Shown in pieces: positions 1 through 5,620 of a stretch of DNA of 8,678 nucleotides. The DNA is taken from assembly GCA_947383875.1 (NCBI GenBank), contig CANDEX010000066.1, positions 1-8,678 on the forward strand, in the 5' to 3' direction. The notes beneath the pieces were generated by a model. That model was not told the DNA's origin, did not search any database, and saw only the letters and a program-made list of their open reading frames with translations. This stretch comes from an uncultured Azospirillum sp. (GTDB lineage Bacteria > Pseudomonadota > Alphaproteobacteria > RF32 > CAG-239). Every line of letters starts with the position of its first letter. Position 1 is the stretch's first letter. A program made the translations under genes and the position numbers.

Positions 1-121
1 AGCCTTATCTCCCCGGCTCCCCTCAAAAGGAGTCGTTCTTTTCTTGTAGGAGTTTGCATACCCCACAACCCGTCTCCGGACTGCGAGAATGATTGTAAGG
101 GAAAAAAGTTAATTTGCAATG
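1..121. other. Unassigned left edge, GC-richer intergenic-like sequence
   Basis: I recognise no gene or RNA here. The segment is richer in C and G than the murA flank that follows. It holds short clustered complementary runs such as CTCC/GGAG around 17-33. Plus frame 1 stays open from the edge until it runs into the murA terminator, and a minus frame with an ATG near 60 is open to the edge. Neither has a convincing start or recognisable protein character. It could be the 5' end of a leftward gene, an extragenic repeat or an RNA, and the window is too short to decide. Confidence 0.25.
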
Positions 122-154
122 AAAAAAAGCCCCTTGCTTGGGCAAGGGGCTTTT
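122..154 (-). terminator. Intrinsic terminator of murA
   Basis: A perfect 13-bp stem (125-137 with 142-154) closes a four-base TTGG loop. Read on the minus strand it is followed by seven T residues (128 down to 122). It begins 12 bases past the murA stop codon at 167-169, so it is the expected murA transcript end. On the plus strand the T-run is only four bases, so activity in that direction would be weaker. Confidence 0.93.
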
Positions 155-166
155 GATTAGCTTATA

Positions 167-1459
167 TTATTCAGCTTCTTTAATCCGCTCAACATTAGCA
201 CCGACAGCTTTCAGTTTTTCATCCAGCTTTTCATAGCCACGATCCAGATGATAAACGCGGTTGACAATCGTTTCGCCCTCTGCAACCAGTCCGGCCAGAA
301 TTAAAGCGAATGAAGCTCGTAAATCCGTTGCCATTACAGGCGCGCCGGAAAGTTGCTTAACGCCGCGAACAATAGCGGAAGCATGACCATGTACATTAAT
401 GTTAGCCCCCATGCGCATTAATTCCGGAACGTGCATAAAACGGTTTTCCCAAATATTTTCTGTCACCAGCGACGCGCCTTCCGAAACAGTCATAAGAGCC
501 ATAAACTGCGCTTGTAAATCAGTGGGAAACCCGGGATAGTAGTCTGTCATAATATCTTGTCCGGATAGTTTTTTGCCTGTTGCATCAACAATCAGGCTGT
601 TTTCAGTTTCCTCAACAGAAACCCCCATCGCTTTCAAGATTTCCAGCGGTGTGCGCAAAGTGGAAGCCTGTGCGTTAACCAGTTCAATCCGTCCGTTTGT
701 AATAGCAGCCGCAATGGCATAGGAACCGGCTTCAATCCGATCGGCAATAACTTTATGTCTGGCACCGTGAAGTTTTTCGACGCCTTGAATAACCAGTTTC
801 GACGTGTCTTTGCCTTCAATTTTAGCACCCATGTCAACCAGCAAGTCAATTAAATCGCCGATTTCCGGCTCTTTGGCTGCATTTTCAATAATAGTTTCGC
901 CCTCGGCCAAAGTTGCTGCCATTAAAATATTGCAGGTTGCGCCGACTGATGCCGTATGGAATGTGATATGCGCACCTTTCAATTTGCCGTTGATATCAGC
1001 ATGAACATAGCCGTTTTTAATTTCAATTTTAGCTCCCATTTGTTCCAAAGAGGATAAATGGATATCCATTGGTCGGGCTCCAATAGCGCAGCCGCCGGGC
1101 AGAGATAATTGAACATGTCCCTCTCTGGCCAAAACCGGTCCCAGAACATAATAGGATGCCCGCATTTTGCGGACATAGTCATACGGCGCAACCAGATTCG
1201 TCAATTTTTGAGTGCGATAGGAATAGGTTTTGGTTTCATGTCCGTCCAAAAAATCATCAAAACTGTCAATTTGTGTGCCCATTTGCTCCAGCAACGCATT
1301 CATGGAGCGAATATCTGATAATGCCGGCATATTTGTCAGCGTAATGGTTTCATCGGTCAGTAAACTGGCGCAAATCAGAGGCAGTGCGGCATTCTTTGCG
1401 CCGCTGATATAAATTTTACCTTCCAAACGGTTTCCGCCGATAATTTTAATCTTGTCCAT
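167..1459 (-). CDS. murA: UDP-N-acetylglucosamine 1-carboxyvinyltransferase (MurA)
   Basis: MurA transfers the enolpyruvyl group of phosphoenolpyruvate to UDP-N-acetylglucosamine, the first committed cytoplasmic step of peptidoglycan synthesis. The 430-residue protein is full length for the family. It starts with the typical SGAKNAALP segment (Lys22-Asn23, substrate-binding pair), has the catalytic cysteine in PGGCAIGARP (Cys124, equivalent to Cys115 of E. coli), the FPTDLQAQ segment with Asp314 (general base region), and ATDLRAS and VNRVYHLDRG near the C-terminus (Arg401). The cysteine form is the fosfomycin-sensitive type; Asp at this site would give resistance. The sequence reads as an alphaproteobacterial MurA. 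The start is supported by AAAAGGA eight bases upstream (1468-1474). A strong terminator follows directly, and the upstream neighbour on the same strand is 132 bases away, so murA may be its own transcript or the end of a two-gene unit. Confidence 0.98.
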   Translation of the reverse strand: MDKIKIIGGNRLEGKIYISGAKNAALPLICASLLTDETITLTNMPALSDIRSMNALLEQMGTQIDSFDDFLDGHETKTYSYRTQKLTNLVAPYDYVRKMRASYYVLGPVLAREGHVQLSLPGGCAIGARPMDIHLSSLEQMGAKIEIKNGYVHADINGKLKGAHITFHTASVGATCNILMAATLAEGETIIENAAKEPEIGDLIDLLVDMGAKIEGKDTSKLVIQGVEKLHGARHKVIADRIEAGSYAIAAAITNGRIELVNAQASTLRTPLEILKAMGVSVEETENSLIVDATGKKLSGQDIMTDYYPGFPTDLQAQFMALMTVSEGASLVTENIWENRFMHVPELMRMGANINVHGHASAIVRGVKQLSGAPVMATDLRASFALILAGLVAEGETIVNRVYHLDRGYEKLDEKLKAVGANVERIKEAE

Positions 1460-1591
1460 GAGACTGGTCCTTTTCTTTTAACTTGTGCATGAGTTGCCTG
1501 TTGCAGCGACAATTAATAATGCCCTTATTTTAGTAAGGATAAGTTAAAAAAAAATGACTTTTGTTAATGTTATATTCTCGAAGAAGATATA

Positions 1592-2431
1592 TCAGGCAAT
1601 GGATTTGCCGCGATGAGTTGCCAGAATATTGGGATCAAGAGTTGTCTGTTTGACAGGCGTTTTTCTGCGAGGGGTTTTTCTGCCGCTTAATTCATAGATT
1701 TTACGACCGGATTTATTCTTTTGGGGTGATTTCTGTTCTTCCGGAGCGGCCGCCGTTTGAGCATTTCCTTGCGAAATATTTTGAGATGCGTTTGCTTGTT
1801 CAGCAGAAGAATTATTGCGCTGTGCCGCAGCATTGTTTGCCCCAAAAGCATTAGATCTGCCTGACAGTGAGGCGATTTTGTTTTTTTCGTTATTTTTCTC
1901 TCGGTTTTGGGCTTGTTGCTCTCTTACATTTTCAACAATATTTTGTATGCTCTGGCTTTCTTGCTCCTTAGTTGACTCCTGGCTTGTCTCAATGCCTTTC
2001 TCTTTTATGTTTTCAAGAATTTTATTACCTTCTTGCTGCATCTTTTGCCCGGTCTTCTGCATTAATCCGCTTGCTTTATCGGTAACTTTTGCTGTGATTG
2101 ACAAGGCTGCGCCAGTAGCACCCAATGCTGCCGCTCCCGCAAGTAAACCGGCAGCAGCGACACTGGCTGTCGGAACTAACACCACAGCAGCCGGCCCTGT
2201 ACTCGCCGCAGCTTTAACCATATTGATAGCGGTTTTTGCCATTGCTTTGGCTGTTTTGAGCAAAGCTTTAGCCGCAGTCCTCATCGCTTTGGCTGCTGCT
2301 TTCATTGCTTTTCCGGCGGCGTTCATACCTTTGCCGCCAAAGATTAAAGCAATAGCTTTGCCTTTTTTTGCGGCTTTGCTTTTTGTTTTGGTTTTCTTCT
2401 TTTTTTTATCTTCGTTATTTTTTTCAGCCAT
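1592..2431 (-). CDS. Hypothetical Lys/Ala-rich protein with membrane-like Gly/Ala segment
   Basis: I do not recognise this 279-residue protein. Layout: residues 1-25 are extremely basic (runs of Lys, KTKTKSK); 35-75 form degenerate 7-8-residue repeats of the type AAxKAMxxAAKA, predicted helical and amphipathic; 80-112 is a long uncharged Ala/Gly/Val stretch that could enter or cross a membrane; 113-180 is a polar, probably coiled-coil region rich in Gln, Glu and Lys; 185-279 is low-complexity and Asn/Gln/Ala-rich, with two LSGR motifs (near 189 and 248) and a basic C-terminus. The N-terminal part resembles histone-H1-like or AlgP-like Lys/Ala proteins in composition only. No clear ribosome site precedes the ATG (GAAAG at best). 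A long open frame on the opposite strand is explained by the biased composition. It lies upstream of murA on the same strand. The gene is likely real, but its function is unknown. Confidence 0.72.
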   Translation of the reverse strand: MAEKNNEDKKKKKTKTKSKAAKKGKAIALIFGGKGMNAAGKAMKAAAKAMRTAAKALLKTAKAMAKTAINMVKAAASTGPAAVVLVPTASVAAAGLLAGAAALGATGAALSITAKVTDKASGLMQKTGQKMQQEGNKILENIKEKGIETSQESTKEQESQSIQNIVENVREQQAQNREKNNEKNKIASLSGRSNAFGANNAAAQRNNSSAEQANASQNISQGNAQTAAAPEEQKSPQKNKSGRKIYELSGRKTPRRKTPVKQTTLDPNILATHRGKSIA

Positions 2432-2467
2432 GATGCTTGACTTTCAATTCAAATAGCGTCTAAAAGT

Positions 2468-2494
2468 ATTCTAACATAATTTAAAATATATCAA
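2468..2494 (-). promoter_or_regulatory. Candidate extended -10 promoter for the Lys/Ala-rich gene
   Basis: On the minus strand TGTTAGAAT gives an extended -10 (TAGAAT at 2473-2468), with TTGATA 15 bases upstream (2494-2489) as a short-spaced -35. The expected transcript start is about 30 bases before the ATG at 2431. The spacing is below the usual 17, so the extended TG motif carries most of the weight. Confidence 0.4.
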
Positions 2495-2569
2495 AAGTGA
2501 AATCTGAAAAAAAATATCTCGGGGTTATGTTTTCTTTAACCTCTCCAGACCTAAGATGAGTTATAAACC

Positions 2570-2746
2570 ATGAAAAACGGAACAGATATGACGGAAAGAA
2601 AAGAAAAAAACAATACGGCTCACGGTCCCCGTAGTCGCGAACGCTTTGAGCGAGAAGCCAAAGCACTGCAAAAAAATTTGCAAAAGCGTAAAATGCAGCA
2701 GGCTGCTCGTGAAGCATCAAAAGAAAAGCAGGAAAATAAAGAGTAA
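2570..2746 (+). CDS. Small basic helical protein (58 aa), hypothetical
   Basis: The frame runs from ATG at 2570 to TAA at 2744-2746 and encodes 58 residues. After a polar N-terminus comes HGPRSRERFEREAKALQKN, followed by a continuous Lys/Arg/Glu/Gln-rich stretch to the end. This reads as one long charged helix, possibly RNA- or DNA-binding or coiled coil. A second in-frame ATG at 2588 (52 residues) is preceded by CGGA seven bases upstream and could be the true start; neither start has a strong ribosome site. It is divergent from the Lys/Ala-rich gene and followed after 142 bases by a regulator on the same strand. The frame has the codon and residue character of a real protein rather than a shadow. 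I can assign no family. Confidence 0.6.
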   Translation: MKNGTDMTERKEKNNTAHGPRSRERFEREAKALQKNLQKRKMQQAAREASKEKQENKE

Positions 2747-2755
2747 AACTTAAAC

Positions 2756-2767
2756 TTTACTAGTAAA
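2756..2767. repeat. 12-bp perfect palindrome TTTACTAGTAAA
   Basis: A perfect 12-base palindrome lies 10 bases after the stop of the small basic gene and about 40 bases upstream of the candidate promoter of the LysR-type regulator. It could be a regulator operator or chance in AT-rich DNA. There is no second copy nearby to decide. Confidence 0.25.
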
Positions 2768-2807
2768 AGTATTTTTATACACATTAATTTTATATAAAAC
2801 AAAAGAC

Positions 2808-2836
2808 TTGCAATTAAAAGTATTGTGGTGTATACC
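2808..2836 (+). promoter_or_regulatory. Candidate sigma70-like promoter of the LysR-type gene
   Basis: TTGCAA (2808-2813) and TATACC (2831-2836) are separated by 17 bases. The -10 is imperfect. The predicted start would leave a leader of about 45 bases before the ATG at 2889, with AAGGA at 2876-2880 as ribosome site. Confidence 0.45.
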
Positions 2837-2888
2837 TCCCATATCATTAACTTTAGCCTATTAATGCTAACATTTAAGGACTATCATA

Positions 2889-3770
2889 ATGTTTAGTAAA
2901 AAAGATTTAATGAACATGGAGGGAATTATGATGCTCCATGCCATAAAAAAGAGTTCCGGTAAAAGAAATGCCGCCAAATTTCTGAATACGTCAATAGATA
3001 CCCTGAATAAATATTTGAACAACCTTGAAAGTGAGTTGGGAGTTAAGCTGGTCGCCTCTGATGAAAAAGGATGTACGCTGACGGAAAAGGGTGAGAAAGT
3101 TGTCGAGATAGCAGATATCATTAAGCAAAATTTGCAACAAGCCTATGCTATCGTTCCGACAGAGACGGATGTTAAAGGAGAAGTGCGTATCGCCTATGAA
3201 CGAGATGCCCGCAGTAATATGTACGTCTGCCTGGGTGAGCTGCTTGAACAATCGCCGAGTTTATCTTTATATATTGATACGTTTGATAAAGCACCGGATA
3301 TGAACAAAATGGCTTATGATGTTTGCATCAGCTATTCCGTTCCCCGAGGCGATGACTTAGTCGTGGTATATAGCCGTAAAATTAAATTCGGCTTCTTTGC
3401 TTCTTCAGAATATTTGGCCAAACACTCATATCCGCAAGACCGAGAAGATTTATTAAAAAATCACCGGCTGCTGATAAAGAATGAAGGATGGTGGCAAACT
3501 CCTGAAGCCAAGAAAATGCTTCAAAAAGCCCAAAAGGGAATTTGCTTTTCCAACAGTACGTTTGTGGTGAATGATTTGGCAATCAGCGGATCCGGTGTTG
3601 CTGTGATGCCCATGAATTTTATTCGTGGAGGTCATGGGATGGTTTGTCTTGATAATATTCCGTGTAATATTGAAGCGACATTATATTTAATTACGCATCG
3701 TTCAATTAAAGATATTCCTAAAATCCGCACGGTATTGAACTATTATAAGAAAATGCTTGAAAAGCTGTAA
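2889..3770 (+). CDS. LysR-type transcriptional regulator, divergent
   Basis: The 293-residue protein has the length and layout of LysR-type regulators: an N-terminal winged helix-turn-helix (about 6-70) and a periplasmic-binding-protein-like effector domain (about 88-293). The recognition-helix region AAKFLNTSIDTLNKYLNNLE aligns with the LysR pattern AAxxLxxSxxxvSxxIxxLE, followed by LGVKL and the wing CTLTEKGEKV. It departs from the family in lacking the usual LFxR after LGxxL (VKLVASDEKG instead). The ATG at 2889 has AAGGA eight bases upstream. A GGAGG at 2918-2922 precedes an in-frame ATG at 2928, but starting there would cut the first helix, so 2889 is preferred. The usual divergently transcribed LysR target is absent: the upstream neighbour runs in the same direction. 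The effector is unknown. A bidirectional terminator follows. Confidence 0.85.
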   Translation: MFSKKDLMNMEGIMMLHAIKKSSGKRNAAKFLNTSIDTLNKYLNNLESELGVKLVASDEKGCTLTEKGEKVVEIADIIKQNLQQAYAIVPTETDVKGEVRIAYERDARSNMYVCLGELLEQSPSLSLYIDTFDKAPDMNKMAYDVCISYSVPRGDDLVVVYSRKIKFGFFASSEYLAKHSYPQDREDLLKNHRLLIKNEGWWQTPEAKKMLQKAQKGICFSNSTFVVNDLAISGSGVAVMPMNFIRGGHGMVCLDNIPCNIEATLYLITHRSIKDIPKIRTVLNYYKKMLEKL

Positions 3771-3774
3771 AAAG

Positions 3775-3804
3775 AAAAAAACTCCCGATAAAGGGAGTTT
3801 TTTT
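3775..3804. terminator. Bidirectional intrinsic terminator between convergent genes
   Basis: A 12-bp perfect stem (3775-3786 with 3793-3804) with loop GATAAA consists of ACTCCC/GGGAGT flanked by seven A and seven T residues, so it has a U-tract on both strands. It lies four bases after the LysR-type stop and five bases past the end of the convergent small gene, and serves both. Confidence 0.93.
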
Positions 3805-3808
3805 GATT

Positions 3809-4069
3809 CTAGTGCCCGCACCAAGCTTCCTTGGGATAATCCGTCTGCTTCTCTGCCTCTTCGGCAAGAGAGCTGGCAGCTTGAGTTAAAACCTTTGTCC
3901 CCCAGACCATATCGGCAAGAGAGGCTTGGGCTGTTTGTTTGTGAGCATCTTTGCGATTGTTTGCCCAAGCGATGAGTTCATCAGAACTGATATCGAGTTT
4001 AGCGGCAATACTTTCCAGCACCAGTACTTTTTTTGTGTCCATAATAACTTTTTTCTTAAAATTTAACAT
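3809..4069 (-). CDS. Hypothetical small protein (86 aa)
   Basis: I do not recognise this protein. The frame could extend to an ATG at 4096, but AGAGGA at 4079-4074 lies four bases before the ATG at 4069, which I take as the start. The N-terminus is basic (MLNFKKKV), followed by a probable helical bundle: ESIAAKLDISSDELIAWANN (about 20-39) looks like a small helix-turn-helix or docking helix pair, then an Ala-rich helix ending in a Lys/Glu-rich tail and WCGH. There is no signal peptide or membrane segment. It has its own promoter candidate and a shared terminator, and is convergent with the LysR-type gene. Its small size, clean ribosome site and dedicated signals support a real gene. Confidence 0.7.
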   Translation of the reverse strand: MLNFKKKVIMDTKKVLVLESIAAKLDISSDELIAWANNRKDAHKQTAQASLADMVWGTKVLTQAASSLAEEAEKQTDYPKEAWCGH

Positions 4070-4115
4070 TGTTTCCTCTAAAGAAAACCTAAACAAAATA
4101 ATTCAAAATCAACCA

Positions 4116-4144
4116 AACATAACATATTTTGTTTTGTATTTCAA
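4116..4144 (-). promoter_or_regulatory. Candidate promoter of the 86-aa gene
   Basis: On the minus strand TTGAAA (4144-4139) and TATGTT (4121-4116) are 17 bases apart. The transcript would begin about 40 bases upstream of the ATG at 4069. An overlapping second TATGTT at 4126-4121 gives a 12-base spacing and is unlikely to be used. Confidence 0.5.
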
Positions 4145-4181
4145 TGATTTTTTAGAAGGTTTGTTGCCGCAAAAAAAGATA

Positions 4182-4210
4182 TTGACAAACTTTTGGAAAT
4201 TGTCTATAAC
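4182..4210 (+). promoter_or_regulatory. Near-consensus sigma70 promoter
   Basis: A perfect -35 TTGACA (4182-4187), a 17-base spacer and TATAAC (4205-4210, one mismatch from TATAAT) form the best promoter in the window. The expected start is near 4217. It lies back to back with the minus-strand promoter at 4116-4144. Because an in-frame ATG at 4193 falls inside this promoter, it argues that the downstream gene starts at 4253 instead. Confidence 0.8.
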
Positions 4211-4252
4211 GTGCCCGAATTTGATATTTTTAATGTAATTATTGTATTAAGT

Positions 4253-4870
4253 ATGAAAACTATCATTGTTGCAAAAATGTCATGTGATGACAGTATCTTG
4301 AAATCGTCCCAGAAGTTTGGTGCTGCCGAAATAAAAGATATGGTATCGGCTGCTTTTACATTCACACCGTTTATTGTTACTCAAGTTGAGCTGGTTTATG
4401 CCCGCATATCCGAAAAATATTTTTCGGCCTGCAAAAAACTCGGCTATGACAACAATTTCTTTCGGGATTATACCATTATGGCACTATGCAAGTTGGATTT
4501 GCATGGCTGTCCGGATTTTGACGGGATTTATGTTCCCTTTTCCGGAGAAATATATCTCATTCCGGCCAAACTCTTTGAAGTGAAGCCTGTGGAAATACAG
4601 ATTTGTAGCGCGGTACTGAAAACGTTCAGTGAAGGGGAGTTCCTTCGAATACAGAAGCGCAGTTTTGATGTCCAATGGGATGAGGAAGAAGAAACACCGT
4701 CTAGGTGGAAAAAGTTCAAATCCAAAATCATAGGGCAGGACATTCCTGACATAAATGGAAGGCGCATTCTTTCACTGAAAGCAAGGGAAGACGTCGACAT
4801 TAAAATGTTGGATGATGACATTGTCAAGCAAGACAAATATGAACCAATGTACTTCCTCTATAATGAGTGA
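4253..4870 (+). CDS. Hypothetical protein (205 aa), no recognised family
   Basis: The frame is open from an ATG at 4193, but that codon sits within the promoter, so I use the next in-frame ATG at 4253. No clear Shine-Dalgarno precedes it. The protein is soluble-looking, without signal peptide. Residues about 1-90 are mixed alpha/beta with aromatic-rich segments (SAAFTFTPFIVTQVEL); several Cys residues (near 10, 58, 77, 84 and 117) are present but not spaced as a metal site. About 91-125 looks like beta strands (DGIYVPFSGEIYLIP). 135-160 is basic then acidic (WDEEEETP), and the C-terminal third is charged. It is a monocistronic unit with a strong promoter and strong terminator, suggesting steady expression. 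I can assign no function. Confidence 0.72.
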   Translation: MKTIIVAKMSCDDSILKSSQKFGAAEIKDMVSAAFTFTPFIVTQVELVYARISEKYFSACKKLGYDNNFFRDYTIMALCKLDLHGCPDFDGIYVPFSGEIYLIPAKLFEVKPVEIQICSAVLKTFSEGEFLRIQKRSFDVQWDEEEETPSRWKKFKSKIIGQDIPDINGRRILSLKAREDVDIKMLDDDIVKQDKYEPMYFLYNE

Positions 4871-4877
4871 TGACTCA

Positions 4878-4912
4878 AACACCGCAATTTATTCAAATTG
4901 CGGTGTTTTTTT
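4878..4912 (+). terminator. Intrinsic terminator of the 205-aa gene
   Basis: A perfect 13-bp stem (4878-4890 with 4895-4907) has loop ATTC, and the right arm runs into seven T residues (4906-4912). It lies seven bases after the stop codon. The left flank lacks a long A-run, so it acts mainly on plus-strand transcripts. Confidence 0.95.
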
Positions 4913-4916
4913 ATCT

Positions 4917-4945
4917 AAAAAAACCTCATGCCTAAGCATGAGGTT
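4917..4945 (-). terminator. Intrinsic terminator for the minus-strand repeat protein
   Basis: A 10-bp perfect stem (4922-4931 with 4936-4945) has loop CTAA. Read on the minus strand it ends in seven T residues (4923-4917). It lies 39 bases beyond the stop of the gene at 4985, and abuts the plus-strand terminator, giving a double barrier between convergent genes. Confidence 0.9.
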
Positions 4946-4984
4946 AGCAAGTTAAAAAGGAATAAAAACAACGTACCTTTAACA

Positions 4985-5362
4985 TCAAAGCAAATGTCTT
5001 CTTTTCATTTCTTTTCGCAGATTGGAAAGTTCCTTTCCTCTCCAATATGTATGACTCTTTTCATAGCTGTTTGAAACATGATGAAATTTGTCAATAAGTG
5101 ATGCATCCGGCATCTTCCTGAGAAGTTGCCTTTTAGTTATCTCTTCAAAACATTCGCGGCATTCCTGACCTTTCCAGTAGGTTGCTTTCTTTTCATAGTC
5201 CTCGGAACTGTTTTGAAAATGGTTAAGCAACTCATCATCTGTCATGTTTCGAACTTTAAAGAACAATTCCATGGATTTGGCAAGCATGATTTTAGCCAGC
5301 ACATATAATGCTATCAGTGTTATAAATGCAAAGCTGATTTTAGAAATAAATAATGTAATCAT
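4985..5362 (-). CDS. Small membrane-anchored protein with tandem 40-residue repeat
   Basis: With the start at ATG 5362 this is a 125-residue protein: one hydrophobic segment (about 2-27, FAFITLIALYVLA) followed by a charged cytoplasmic or periplasmic domain made of two 40-residue copies, 42-81 and 86-125. The copies share aligned Phe, SYEK/DYEK, YWKG/YWRG, Glu, Lys-Arg and a terminal Leu-Leu. The frame extends to a TTG at 5497 immediately after a TAA stop (170 residues, two membrane segments), but that stretch has no ribosome site, overlaps an opposite open frame, and covers a perfect TATAAT that would place transcription start downstream of it. No ribosome site is evident at 5362 either, so the start is uncertain. 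I recognise no family. Its C-terminal stop is followed by a clear terminator. Confidence 0.6.
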   Translation of the reverse strand: MITLFISKISFAFITLIALYVLAKIMLAKSMELFFKVRNMTDDELLNHFQNSSEDYEKKATYWKGQECRECFEEITKRQLLRKMPDASLIDKFHHVSNSYEKSHTYWRGKELSNLRKEMKRRHLL

Positions 5363-5398
5363 AAAATATAATGTATTAATAATAAAAATTAGAGTGGC

Positions 5399-5425
5399 AT
5401 TATAGGGAATAAAGCATTTAATCAA
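5399..5425 (-). promoter_or_regulatory. Candidate promoter with perfect TATAAT
   Basis: On the minus strand TATAAT (5404-5399) has TTGATT (5425-5420) upstream at a 15-base spacing, shorter than usual. Transcription from here would leave about 30 bases before the ATG at 5362, favouring that start over TTG at 5497. Confidence 0.4.
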
Positions 5426-5441
5426 GCAGTTTTTAGTAAAA

Positions 5442-5582
5442 GTGTGCCGCACTCCAAAAATAAAACCGGATAGCGCCTTTTTTAAGATACTGTGCAATTA
5501 TCTGACTGAAAATGACTATGATATGAGCAGTTGGGATATAAGCTGGGGCGCTGAAAATATTGCAAAGAATGAGAAAAAATGA
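5442..5582 (+). other. Possible small ORF or gene remnant (46 codons)
   Basis: A plus frame is open from just after a TAG at 5403-5405 to TGA at 5580-5582. It can start at GTG 5442 (46 residues) or ATG 5523 (19 residues). The end has protein-like composition, with CNYLTENDYDMSSWDISWG and two Trp. No ribosome site precedes either start, and the frame overlaps the -35 of the metalloprotease promoter. It may be the 3' remnant of a lost gene, or chance. Confidence 0.25.
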
Positions 5583-5588
5583 TAAAAT
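5560..5588 (+). promoter_or_regulatory. Candidate promoter of the metalloprotease
   Basis: TTGCAA (5560-5565), a 17-base spacer and TAAAAT (5583-5588) predict a start near 5595. That leaves the ribosome site AAGGA (5609-5613) and ATG 5621 in the leader, and puts the upstream ATG at 5600 only about five bases from the transcript end. Confidence 0.5.
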
Positions 5589-5620
5589 AGATAAAATTAA
5601 TGAATATTAAGGACAGGGAC

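Noticed and set aside
1..121. SRP RNA, tmRNA or RNase P RNA at the left edge
   Set aside because: I could not match the conserved core motifs of these RNAs on either strand.
634..1412. Several 60-70 codon frames on both strands inside murA
   Set aside because: murA is certain over the whole span, and these overlap it in other frames without start signals.
1815..2456. Long plus-strand open frame (213 codons) opposite the Lys/Ala-rich gene
   Set aside because: It is the complement of Ala- and Lys-rich codons, giving an artificial Phe/Leu/Ala-rich product. The minus frame has the more plausible N-terminus, and no plus-strand ribosome site is seen.
2481..3251. Minus-strand frames across the small basic gene and the LysR-type gene
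   Set aside because: They are antisense to better supported genes, and their products have no protein-like features.
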